Below are positions 30,411-40,706 of a stretch of 64,000 nt of DNA, piece by piece (the first letter of the stretch is position 1; each line of letters opens with the position of its first letter). Under the pieces are notes generated by a model. That model was not told the origin of the DNA. It saw nothing but the letters and a program-made list of their open reading frames with translations, and did no database searches. The stretch lies in the NCBI GenBank assembly GCA_021029095.1, contig JAJOHG010000002.1, positions 2,170,001 to 2,234,000 of the forward strand. The letters run 5' to 3'. The translations under genes and the position numbers were made by a program. This DNA comes from Phellopilus nigrolimitatus (lineage: Eukaryota > Basidiomycota > Agaricomycetes > Hymenochaetales > Hymenochaetaceae).

Positions 30411-31079
30411 TTTATTACCGGAACGGTCCCATTAAGGAACACCGGCTTGTCAACTACTATACAATTAACACACCCGGGTAAATTATGACCACTGACCATC
30501 TCACATAATTTGCTCCTGGATGCTGAGAAAGAGAAACACAGGGTAAGTAACTACTAATCATAAATCTGTATTGTCTCGTTCCGTTTCAATGTCTGATTCA
30601 GCCAATTGGTCTGTGCCATGTGGGATGAAAAAAAGGTTGCTCTTCAAAGACTTTTTGTATGTCAAATGAGACCTTAGCCAGAAGCTGGATAATCTGCTTC
30701 TCATGGTACAATTTGTGAAAGATGTCTGCAGGGGACCAAGACATATTAAGCAGGGCGGGGCATGCAGCTTTGGCTTTGTCCATGGTGACCACAAAAAGAG
30801 GGTATGAGAACATACACATGAAATTTACTGTTGCAACTGCACTTGGCTGCTGTGGTCAGGTGGTGAACACTGAAAATTCATAACTTTATTGGATTCTGTA
30901 AGTCAGTGTGACTCTTGGAAATCCACATCAATCTCATTTGGAAAGCAGCGGCATAAATGAACATAATAGAACTTGAATAGTGCTAGAGCTACCTTTTTAT
31001 CAACAAGAGCTACATAAATTACTGATACTAAGAGATGAGACAACATTTCTCTTTGGGCCTGAGTGAGCAACATGAATAA

Positions 31080-31990
31080 GACAAGAAAACAGTAATAGTC
31101 TATGAGTGAACATGTGACTGATTCTGATGCTCTAACACATACCTTTTTGCTGGATTTTCTCCACCTTCACTGTAATATTCCTTGAGAACATATGATTAAT
31201 TCTGATGCTCTAATGCTTACCTCTGTGCTGGCTGTCCTCTGGGCTCTCTGTAATATAGCTCTTCCCTGTATTCATTTTAATATTCCTTGAGAATATATGA
31301 CCAATTCTGATGCTCAAATGCTTACATTTGTGCCGACTGTCCTCTGTAATATGGCTCTTCCCTGTATTCATTTTAATATTCCTTGAGCACATATGACTAA
31401 TTCTGATGCTCTAATGCTTACATTTGTGCTGGCTGAACTGTTGGACCCCTGTAATGATACCAATAGCCTGTTCTCATCTCCGCAAATGCCGAACGCAGCA
31501 TACCCTTGTTCATACACCAAAAGGCATCATATATACGGCCATCTTTCACTATGTATGTGTCATAGTTTATAGAAGGAATAGGTCAGCTTCCATGTAGTCT
31601 CTTGAAACATTTCACAGCTTACCTATGACGGCCTGAAGATCCATGTGCAAAGTGTGACTGTAATATTCTAGGCTGTAGAGTTTGCTATCTTTCTTCTCTG
31701 CAGCCGCCCCTTCAAAGAAACAGAATTGGTCAGCAACATGGACAATTACGAGCGCAGTCGCCCAAATGACCCACAAATGTAGATTGCTTTGACATCTTCA
31801 ATAAAAGGCTCAAAGATTTTGGGTTCGTTGACTGTTATCTCTATCCATTCGGCTCTTGCATTTACTACCTCTTTTGCTACTCCTTCATCCGTAGGCCAAG
31901 ACTGTATTTTCGACACTTCTCAGGATCTGAGGCACTTTTAGCCATGGTCACAGACTTACCCCGGTCAAATTGGTGCCCAAAAGCATAATC
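31080..31990 (-). repeat. AT-rich unknown region with tandem mini-exon cassettes
   Basis: Between 31120 and 31440 the minus strand repeats a cassette of about 95-115 bp. Each has a short exon of 18-27 nt (for example CAGAGGACAGCCAGCACAGAG), a GTAAGCATTAGAGCATCAG-type donor, and AAGGAATATT(A)...CAG before the next exon. At least three cassettes are present, and two similar ones lie at about 11.99-12.15 kb. Further right (31.5-31.9 kb) is one unit related to the 557-bp repeats. Coding identity unknown. Confidence 0.6.
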
Positions 31991-33235
31991 TTGGTTGATT
32001 CTTAAGTTGGAGAACTTGCTGATATCAGTTGAGAGGGGTTTGTGGTTGATGGAGTTCAGGAGAACGTATGGGTTTTATACGCGCACACCGAAGCCTGCCT
32101 CGAGACGGTCGCCCGCTTTGCGGAGCATAGAAAATGTCCAATGCGCCAGAGTATTGCAGTGGCGAGGCTTCGTTGCCTGGGGAGCGACATCGTATGCGTT
32201 GTAGTTTGCTGTACCTTGGCATTGGCTCTTGACAACTTGCAACAAACGGCTCCATTTGGGCCTTTCTGCCTCCATGCGTCACAGCGAGCGGCATTACTTG
32301 CAAACCAGTAGAAAGCTCAACTTTGATTTTCTTCATCTGGAGCAGCCGGCGACAACGAGTCCTTTGCTGTCCTCGGGAATCGTGCATTCTTTGTACTAGT
32401 TTTGCACTCAGACGAAGCAAACTGGATACAGATCGCCACAAGGCTGCACAGCAGACATACAATGCAAACAATCGTCGAAGCTGGTCCGCAAAGCTAATTA
32501 TTGGGCACGCAAAGCGGTACAATGTTGAGGTAGTGGACGAGCCTGGAAGTGGATCGTCGTTAGAACGGAAGCGAAAGGGTCTGTGTTGAGCGGCGCAGGC
32601 GGACCTCGTATTTGAGGCTGGCGACGTTCTTGCAGACGCGCAACGGTTTCACGACGTCCTGAGATATGGATATGAGCAAATTTATGGGAAGACGTACGTT
32701 CGGTTCGAGCGCGAGTCCGCTCACAGTTCACGGACCAATCGTCCATGTCCAGCGGGGCGCCCACGGATGTCATGTCGACCGCGTCCAGAAATCTCTTCAT
32801 CGACACAACTGAGAAAGTCAATGCGTAAAAGCAGACAAGTCGTGGTCGAGTCGTACGTCTGGTGCTTCCAAATTATCAAGTAAATAGTGCTCAACGAGTC
32901 TGTGTGCCTTGCGCAAGGGAAGGGCAGCCGCTGTTGAAGCTCCGCAGTGTCGGGCTGTCGAGTGTCAGCGAAACTTATGCGTCTTTTAAAAAGGAAATAC
33001 CGTTGTCAACGCCATAGTATACTGTAGATACATATGGAGGCGAGACGGCACCGGCACGGCGTCGAACACACCCCCGGGGCAGAAGGGTTATTGTGCAAGA
33101 AAAGATAACACAGCCGACACAGAAAATAAGATGGAAAGAAAAAGAAAAAGAATGAGCCAATTGAGTTTCCTATACACATATCTATCCGCTACCGTCAATA
33201 CGGCGCGTTCTGCGTCCTCACCCATGCTCGGCCGC
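31985..33235. repeat. Segmental duplication block II, copy B
   Basis: Homologous to 13870-15130 in the same orientation, again with an FR fragment. Between 33235 and 33600 the two copies differ: copy A has the full FR gene while copy B has GC-rich unrelated sequence. Confidence 0.85.
32555..32825 (-). pseudogene. Flavin-reductase-like pseudogene fragment B
   Basis: Minus-strand exons FLDAVDMTSVGAPLDMDDWSV and DVVKPLRVCKNVASLKYE correspond to the two middle exons of the intact FR gene. The rest of the gene is absent. Duplicate of fragment A, but without the stop in the first exon. Confidence 0.7.
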
Positions 33236-33443
33236 CGGCCACCACGCCGCTGATTTCCTCTCACACTCATTCGACATCGAGAAAGGCAAGGGGGAAGGGA
33301 AATGGGAAGCAAGAAACAGAGGAGAAGGACAACTTGAACCACTCAGACCACTCACACTCGCACTCACACTCGCATTCGCTCTTTGACGGCCACTTGAAGA
33401 TGACGGCCTCCTGCCATCGAACCCCGCCCATACGAGCCCGCAC

Positions 33444-33692
33444 CTAGCCCCGCCCCTCGCCTATGACAGCGGCTTGCGGGCGTGCGTGTGATATGTATGC
33501 GGCGAAGCACGTCTCCTCGTCCTCGAGCGTCGCCTCGAACGGCTTCGGGAGGTCGAGGATTGGATCGATGCACCGTGCGCCGCGAGCAACCGTCTGCGTG
33601 CGCGTGCAGGCGGCGCGTAGGGTCGCATGTGTCAGCGTCGGCCGACTGAATCTTCGGGCTGCACGCAACAACAGGTTTGGGAGGACGTCCAT
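33444..33692 (-). pseudogene. 5' end of an FR-like gene fused to unrelated sequence
   Basis: The first residues, MDVLPNLLLRAARRFSRPTL, match the N-terminus of the FR gene at 16787, then the frame runs into unrelated sequence. It faces MAR copy 3 across 140 bp, as FR faces MAR copy 2. Confidence 0.6.
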
Positions 33693-33832
33693 CGTACGCG
33701 TTTGGCGGGGGTTAGCGACACTGCTACTTATAAATGCAGCCGTAACCGAGTCGCTGCTGATGAATCATTCACATGGAGGACGAGGCGTCGCAGGCCCGCG
33801 ACATCGTTTGCGCGCGGCTTTCTTTCCCCAAC
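33693..33832. promoter_or_regulatory. Bidirectional promoter remnant, copy of 16788-16975
   Basis: It retains the CTTATAAAT TATA-like box near 33725 and the TGAATCATTCA inverted repeat near 33763, with spacing similar to the first copy. Confidence 0.5.
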
Positions 33833-34060
33833 ATGTCGACCGACGCCCCAGACTCGACGCTGAGCGGCTCGTACGCGTACACTGACGCGCTCAAGGGCGT
33901 CTACTATGGGCCCGGCTGCCTCGTCGCCGCGCTCCCGAGGCTGTTCGCGACGCTCGGCGCGACGAAGGCGTTGGTCGTCACAGGCAGGAGCCTGCACGAG
34001 AAGGTGCGCAGTGCATGTCCCGCCTCGTCGAGGCCGTCCTTCGCGAGCACGGTCCCGCAG
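33833..34060 (+). pseudogene. MAR-like pseudogene 3 (5' end)
   Basis: Exon 1 is intact (MSTDAPDSTLSGSYAYTDAL, YYGPGCLVAALPRLFATLGATKALVVTG), followed by the GTGCG donor. Part of the intron and exon 2 are fused by deletion to VEAVLREHGP, after which similarity ends. No further MAR exons follow. Confidence 0.75.
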
Positions 34061-34613
34061 AATCAGCAGGGCGCCGAAACATGCCGGTCCATCCGAAAGC
34101 CCGAGCCGGCAACGCGACTCACATCACTTCATTTGGCTTTATCAGCCGCTACATGAATACAGTGGCCAGCAGAGGCTTGAGCGGCCCTCCCTTAAAGCTC
34201 GTCACCACGCTTCCCTGAAACTGAGCCCGAACTCTACTGTTGGGCAGGCAGAAGGCCCACTGGATGCTCCATGATGCTCGGTCCTGGAGGTCCGCTCCCA
34301 CAGGCGCATATTTCTTCGGCATGTTGTCCAATGCCCGACGATTCTTGCTGGGAACTTAATGCACATTCGTATAGACGCGTACATGAGATTACAAGCGAGG
34401 CAGCAAAGATCTCAGAGGGCAAGCACCCAGATTTGACGATGTTAAAGTGTCGCAAGGCTCTTCGTGCTGGCGGATGCAGACGGCCGCTTAGTAGAACAAG
34501 TCGAGGCGCAGATGGCATATTTACATTACAAACCGATTTCCATTTGTTTTTCTTCTTCCGAGGCTATTCTTACATCCAGCCCTAAGTAAAACCTGCACAC
34601 AGCGCGTCACGCG
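34061..34613. other. Junction between the duplicated block and conserved genes
   Basis: Short open frames only. A plus-strand frame (HITSFGFISRYMNTVASRGL) looks coding-like but is not recognised and soon stops. Confidence 0.4.
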
Positions 34614-35599
34614 CTACTTCGCAGGCGCGGGGACAGCCAAACCGGCCTGCACGGCGGGGCGCGCGGCGATGCGGTCGACCCACGCCTTGACCCTGGGGAA
34701 CTCGGCGAGCGGGACGCCGGTGCGGTCCGCGATGCGCACCCACGCGAAGGCCTTGATGTCCGCGAGGCCGTACGCGCCGCCGACGAGGTAGTCGCGCGTC
34801 GCGAGGTGCGCCTCGAGCACGGAGTAGAGGCGCCGCGTCTCGGAGAGGTAGCGGTTGATTGCGTAGGGGCTGCGGGCGGAGGAGGGAGGAGGTGAGGATG
34901 GGAGAAAGGGAAAGGGGAGGAGACGTACATCTTCTCGGGCGCGTAGAGGTTGAAGTGGTTCGCCTGGCCCTGCATGGGGCCGATCCCGCCGTGCTGCAGC
35001 GCAAACAACGCGTGTCAGACTCGATTGACTCTCCGGAATGATTTGGGGCTTACTGTGAAGAAGAGCCACTGCAGCTCCTCGCTGTAGCCGCGCGGGTCGG
35101 CGGCGGGGTCGCGCGAGAACGTGTGCGCGGGGTCGAAGTGCGCGCCGAGGTAGAGCAGGATGGCGGACGTCTCGAAGACGGGGAAGCCGCCGTGCGTGAT
35201 GGCGGGGATGCGTCCGTTCGGGCTGATCTGGCGGTGCGGACAGACGGTTGGCAGGTGAGGAAGGGAGAGGGATGGAGGGGAGGAGAGGGACGCACTTTGA
35301 GGAACCACGGGGACTTGACCTGGTTGTGGACCTTGCCGATGTCGGCGTCGCGGATGCTCATCGAGACAGCTCTGGCACGGCGCGCGTCAGCGCAGCGCGC
35401 CTGCAGCAGAGGCCGTGCGACTCACTCGTATTCAGGGGCGCCGTACGCGGCCTGCGGGCGTGTGAGGACACGGTAGGCGGAGCACGGAGGCGGAGAAGCA
35501 GCGCACCTTGAGCTCCTCGAGGAGGATGGAGGGCGCCCAGCCGTTCGGGGTGCCCTGGGTGTAGAGCACGACGGGGGCGTCTGTCTGGGTCGTCGTCAT
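34614..35599 (-). CDS. Glutathione S-transferase (Ure2p/GTT-like)
   Basis: Conjugates glutathione to electrophiles or reduces peroxides; cytosolic. Start at 35599 (MTTTQTDAPVVLYTQGTPNG), thioredoxin-fold strand with TPNGWAPSILLEEL, then after short introns SIRDADIGKVHNQVKSPWFLK. ISPNGRIPAI carries the conserved cis-Pro, and FETSAILLYLGAHFDP carries the Glu/Ser glutathione-gamma-glutamyl pocket. The C-terminal helical domain includes LQWLFF, HGGIGPMQGQANHFNLYAPEKM, YSVLEAHLATRDYLVGG and YGLADIKAFAWV. It stops at 34614. Five introns were inferred, and no lesion was seen. These Ure2p-like GSTs are expanded in wood-decay fungi. Confidence 0.92.
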
Positions 35600-36459
35600 C
35601 GTTGCGGCTGTCAGGAGTGGTGTTGGGAGAGAGAGCGGGCGTGGAGAGGGCCTCAGGAGGCGAGATGCGCAGCTCTTTATGGGCGAGCGGGACAGGTGGG
35701 AGAGCATGCGAAGTGTATGGATGACGCCATTCGCGATGCATGCTTTCTCAGCGCATTCACTGACCCGACTCGCAGAGGTGACTAAAGGCGCACGGAGAGC
35801 ACATCATGCTTTGTAAGAACGCCTTCGATGAGCGTAGGGCGGTTACCATCCGTGTATATCCGTATCCGTACCGCCGTGGTATCCGTGCGAAACCCTGACA
35901 AACATGGTCTGTCCAATGGTAACGCTAGATCACGTCTTCGTGCATACGGTACGCTTATGCTTGTAGTGCTTTCTCACCTGCTGGACGTACACTGCTCGGA
36001 TGACTGCAATAAAGATAACTCACATGTATTATATTATGCACTGCAAAATTCAGAAACACGTTTGCTCGTTCTTCCATGACTTACAACTTGAAATAAACAA
36101 AAAATGCAAAAACAGATTGAAACCAGGCTTTCCTTCTCCCCCAGAAAGACCAAGGTCTCAATTTACAGGAAATAGATATTTGTACTGATGTACAATAACT
36201 GTTTAAACCATGCTGAGGGCTTGAACACAGATGAATCCGTGGTATCCTAAGATCCGTGGGAACGCATCCGCGGATGGTGAGCCTTATCCTTAGATGAGCG
36301 ACGCGCAATTACAAACCATTTTCCCACGAATACAACTCAATCCTCTTTTTCTCACTGGTCCACGCTCGTGCACACCGCCGTGCACACCGCCGTGCGCAAT
36401 GCCTCTTCGTCCCCGCCGCCAGCGCTAGCCACATCCCCTCTCCTCCATCTTCCACTCCA
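35600..36459. promoter_or_regulatory. Divergent intergenic region GST/ferrochelatase
   Basis: 860 bp between the two start codons. No coding sequence was supported. It must hold both promoters; no specific box can be named with confidence. Confidence 0.5.
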
Positions 36460-37876
36460 ATGCCCGCCATAAAAACTGGCGCGAACGCCGCTCTGCGCGC
36501 CCTCGGCCGCTCCTACGCCGCCGTGCACGCCGCCCCGCGCCCCAAGCCGTGAGTCCGCCCATCGCCCGCTGCGCGCACCTACTCCCGCTGACCCCGCGCC
36601 AGACCCACAGGTTCGTCTCCTCTCGCTCCCGCGCGCCGCGCGCGCTCACCATGCGCCCCCAGCGGTCGTCATGCTTAACATGGGCGGGCCCTCCACGGTG
36701 CGCACACAACACCTCCGCCCGCACTGAAAAACGCTCACGTGCTCACGCTTCCCCGCCCAGCTCCCCGAAGTGCACGGCTTCCTCCGCAACCTCTTCCTCG
36801 ACGCCGACCTCATCCCGCTGCCCTTCCAGCGCCTGCTCGCCCCGTGGATCGCCCGCCGGCGCACGCCCCAGATCGAACAGCAGTACGCCGCCATCGGCGG
36901 CGGCTCGCCCATCCTGCGCTACACCCGCCTCCAGGGCGCCGCCATGGCCGCCCTCCTCGACGAGCTCCACCCCGCGACCGCCCCGCACAAGGCGTACACC
37001 GCCTTCCGCTACGCCGCGCCCCTCACCGCGGACGCCGCGGAGGAGATGGCGCGCGACGGCGTGCGCCGCGCGGTCGCGTTCAGCCAGTACCCGCAGTACA
37101 GCTGCAGCACCACCGGCAGCAGCCTCAACGCGCTCTGGCGGCATGCCACGCAGCACGCCGGCGGCAGCGGCGGCGGGGGGCTCTCCGGCGTCGAGTGGAG
37201 CGTCGTCGACCGCTGGGGCACGCACGCGGGCTTCGTCGCCGCCGTCGCGCAGCGCGTCGAGGCCGCGCTCCAGAAGTTCCCGCCCGCGCGCCGCGCGGAC
37301 GCCGTGCTGCTCTTCAGCGCGCACTCGCTGCCGATGAGCGTCGTGAACCGCGGCGACCCGTACGTCGCCGAGGTCGCCGCGAGCGTCGCCGCCGTCGTGC
37401 GCGCGCTCGGCGAGCGCCACGCGTACAGGCTCGTGTGGCAGAGCCAGGTCGGCCCGCGCGCGTGGATGGGCATGCAGACGCGCGACGCGCTCGTGGGGCT
37501 TGCGCGCATCGGCCGCAAGGACGCCGTGCTCGTGCCCATCGCGTTCACGAGCGACCACATCGAAACGCTGTACGAGCTCGACCTCGAGTACGGGAAGGAG
37601 GCCGCCGAGGCGAGTCGCGTATTTTGTTCTCCATTCTCGCGCGCATGCTGATCACACTATGCCGTGCAGCTCGGCATGGAGGTGCACCGCGCCGAGTCGC
37701 TCAACGACTCGCCCGTCTTCGTGCGCGCGCTCGCGGACATCGTCGCCGCGCACCTGCGCGACTGCGCCGCGGGCGCCGCGGGCCCGACGAGCGTCCAGAT
37801 GGGCCTGCGCTGCCCCGGCTGCACGAGCACCGCGTGCGCCGCGCAGAAGGCGTGGTTCGCGCGCGGGGGGCTGTGA
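36460..37876 (+). CDS. HEM15: Ferrochelatase, mitochondrial, with an 8-nt microexon
   Basis: Terminal enzyme of heme synthesis, inserting Fe2+ into protoporphyrin IX at the mitochondrial inner membrane. The start at 36460 gives an Arg-rich, acid-poor leader (MPAIKTGANAALRALGRSYA) fit for mitochondrial import. Exon 1 ends CCC AAG CC at 36549; an 8-nt exon at 36603-36610 and the next exon give KPPTAVVMLNMGGPST. Motifs: QYPQYSCSTTGSS, VLLFSAHSLPMSVVNRGDPY with the catalytic His, QSQVGPRAWMGMQT, and PIAFTSDHIETLYELD. After the last intron (about 37613-37670) the C-terminus carries CPGCTSTAC, the C-x2-C-x4-C ligands of the [2Fe-2S] cluster; the fourth Cys is probably the one in YSCSTTG. Coding GC is very high. 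Confidence 0.95.
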
Positions 37877-38039
37877 CGCGCGGAGGCGGGCGAGGGGACG
37901 GGCGAGGGGGCGTGTCGGTTTCTTGAGACGTTGTTTTCGTGCTTTTTTTTTTTTCCCTTGCATTCGCGCTATTTTGTATGGTACCTGGATAATCGCACAT
38001 ACTGCATACATACATACGCACTACTATGTGCACCCTGCC

Positions 38040-38225
38040 CGACGGCGATCGAAGCAAAGACGCGCCGTGCTTTCGCAGACCGTCGGCTGATACTTTCTTC
38101 CTTTAAATTCGCCGCTGGCGAGTGCGTATACGATTGTATTTAAATGCGAATGCGAATCTAGAACTGGATACATGAGACGTATTAGCATCGCGCTGCCTTC
38201 CTCGCGCTGCATGCCGGCCGTTTCT
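38040..38225 (-). repeat. Dispersed repeat, copy 2 (inverted)
   Basis: The reverse complement shares ordered blocks with 8330-8500. It lies in the 3' flank of ferrochelatase. Confidence 0.65.
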
Positions 38226-38408
38226 CCTAATTCTCCCCATGGCCGACTTCAGCAACTCGCCCTCGCAGGGGTCTCCGACTGCCCTCACAAACAGTTTTCT
38301 CCGAATCGCTCAATGATCCCCCTTACTCAGGATTCTCGACGCGTTTGGAGTCATGTCTATCATGTTTATTATAAAATGTTCTTACTACATTCTCGAAAAT
38401 GTTTGTGT

Positions 38409-40169
38409 CTAAGGAAGAGTAGGCAGCTCGTATCCCTTCTCCCTGATCGCGTTCGCAGTCGCCTCATACACATCGTACATATTCTTCTCCGCATCAAAAC
38501 CGAGAAGCCAATCCGGCCGTGGAAGCTCGATAGCTGCGCCCTTGTCGGTCGGTTTGGCCTTGTGCCACATGTCGCGCGTCGTCTCGCCCATTTTCTGCGC
38601 GCGCCGCACGCGCTGGTAGCGGATCTTCTCCCAGGCGCGCACAGAGAGCGGAATGTCCTGCTTTCCGCCTATCTGGAGCGCGGCCGCCAGCGTAACGCCG
38701 TCTTCCACGGCTTGCGAGGCGCCCTGGATGCCCGTCCTGGAACGGTGGCCAAATCAGCTTTTCAGTATAAGTGAAAATCAGGCTGGACTGACGGCAAGAA
38801 AGGATGCGCGGCGTCGCCTATGAGAGCAAGGCGTGCGCCTTTACTAACCCACGTTGGCAGCGGATCACGGTACACGAGCTTCCAGTCCACGCAGGAAGGC
38901 GCTTTGGAGATGATAGCAGCACACCGCGGATCCCAGCCGTCAACAACAGCGAGGGCGTCTTCCAACTTCCCAGGAAACGACCATGACTCATCGATGTCGG
39001 CGTCATCTCTGCATTCGGCATCCATAAGTTATTTGAGACAGGAACAAATATTATATGTATACGAACTTGTGAGTCATGACCCATGCCGTTTCGCTGCCAT
39101 TTTTTGATGAGGATGAAAGAAGATGAACATCCGGGCCTGGATTCTATGAAATATTGCTCGCGCAAAGTTCGACGAATGTCTACGCACCTATCCAGCCGAA
39201 AAAAGCGTCGCCATTCTTGCACGTAAAGTCTGTCAGTGGGTCTGTGTCGACTCCCTGCTCGCGGGTATTGAACCAAGCCCTGTATATCGCATACCCAGAG
39301 GATTTCGGTTTATCTTCATATCCCTATGAAGATGAGATAAGATGATTTGCGATCAAAAACGCCTTGAAGATGACATACCAAAACGAGTGTCCTCGCCTTG
39401 CTCCTCACTCCATCCGCTCCGACGACCACGTCGGCTGCTATGCTCTCGCCGTTCGCGACAACGCCAGCCTCGCCTTTCTCCTCGTCTTCCCAGTACTCTG
39501 AGACATCCTGTCCGAGCCGAATATCCACGCCAACGGACATTGCATAATCGAAGACGCACTCGTGGATTACGCCGCGGTGTCCATTGTAGCTATACGAGCC
39601 GTACTGCACATTCGGCAATTTCTGAATGGTGAGTAACTCCCCTTTCGAGTTATGCAAATAGAGCTCGTCATGATGGGTGCACCGCGGCCATAACCTGAGA
39701 AGATAGTCAACGACTCCGTTCAGCGATAATTTACAGTGTCTGTAAACTCACTCGTCGTGAATACCCCAACGCGCGAAGATCTTTCCAGCATTATAAGCAA
39801 ACGATATAATCTGAAAACGCAACTCGAGTCGATATTGTATCGCAAGAGTAGACGAACGGCATTACATACGTCGCCTAAAATGAGAACGACGGTTAACGAA
39901 TTGTGTATAGGCAGCTTATGTAACTCACCGAGGACCTTAAGCTCCTTGAACTTCTCCAGAAGCAGGACGTCGTGCCCCTTGCGTTTGCACTCGATCGCGC
40001 ACGTCAGGCCAGCGAAGCCAGCGCCGACGATGACGACCTTGATGGCCGTCGAGTTCGGCGGGGCGACCTTGTTGAATCCGACGCCTGGGTTCGCGCGCAG
40101 GGCCTCCTTCGCGGCGGCGTCTAAATTAGAGGCGTGCACGCCACTTGAACCTGTCAAGGTTGCCTCCAT
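38409..40169 (-). CDS. FAD-dependent monooxygenase (salicylate hydroxylase-like)
   Basis: Class A flavoprotein monooxygenase that hydroxylates aromatic rings with NAD(P)H and O2. Start at 40169. The Rossmann fold IKVVIVGAGFAGLTCAIECK (GxGxxG) is followed after short introns by DIISFAYNAGKIFARWG, RGVIHECVFDYAMSVGVDIRLG and the DG motif VVVGADGVRSKAR. Then come YRAWFNTREQGVD, GPDVHLLSSSS, WVMTHK, the GD motif LALIGDAAHPFLPTGIQGASQAVEDG, and a C-terminal stretch ending YELPTLP. Exons join in frame through about eight introns, including a short intron inside HPFLP|TGIQG. No lesion was seen. Substrate unknown. It shares a 537-bp divergent promoter with the OYE gene, which hints at co-regulation. 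Confidence 0.9.
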
Positions 40170-40706
40170 GTTCTGCGATGTATGGTACGTGTTGAAAGCG
40201 ATCGGAGGACAAAATCAGTGCTGAGGATGTCTCGCCACTAATTCTGTTTTATAGCTGTGTCGCCAGAAGTGACATATGCGTATAGTGCGTGCAGTCGTAC
40301 AGTGCATGTAAATGTTCTTACGCAGGAAGGCCGTAGCCGATAATCGCAGCCTCCTTCGTTTCTCATGGAATAAAAGCGCAAGTGTTCTGATGAGCAACGA
40401 TTGGCCTGCTACGAGCATCGTGTCCTTCGCGACTGAGTCTTATCCCGGACAGGCATATGCGGCGAGAAAAGAACAACAGCGAGCGCAGTGCGAAGTCACG
40501 TACGCCGATTCTTCGGGCCGCGAGCGTGTCCTTCCTTCAGACCACCGCAACATATTAACATATCTTGCCAATTTAGATGACGAGCTCGAAGTCCGATCGC
40601 ACATCATGACCACCTCTCGCTCACTAATCACCCCGCGGGGCTAACTAGAAAGAATATGAGCAGTTGAGTCGTCGCACAGCGTGCATCCTATCTCTAACAC
40701 GCCAAA
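40170..40706. promoter_or_regulatory. Divergent promoter region FAD monooxygenase/OYE
   Basis: 537 bp between the two start codons. Overlapping open frames here are probably shadows. No specific operator can be named. Confidence 0.5.

Larger units (their letters stand above)
28713..31075. repeat. Segmental duplication block I, copy B
   Basis: Same content and order as 9527-11893. Differences include a small deletion near 28805, a local duplication of CCCCACGGAGTATT near 29545-29575 and loss of part of an exon near 29640. Confidence 0.9.

Noticed and set aside
36739..37926. Long open frames of 260-395 codons on both strands over the ferrochelatase gene
   Set aside because: They are shadows caused by very high GC at third codon positions. 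Their translations are Arg/Ala/Pro-rich with no motifs, while the ferrochelatase frame carries all family residues.
39150..39276. Apparent gap in the FAD monooxygenase after GWIG
   Set aside because: Choosing the acceptor that follows GAATCCAG restores GPDVHLLSSSS and WVMTHK in frame.
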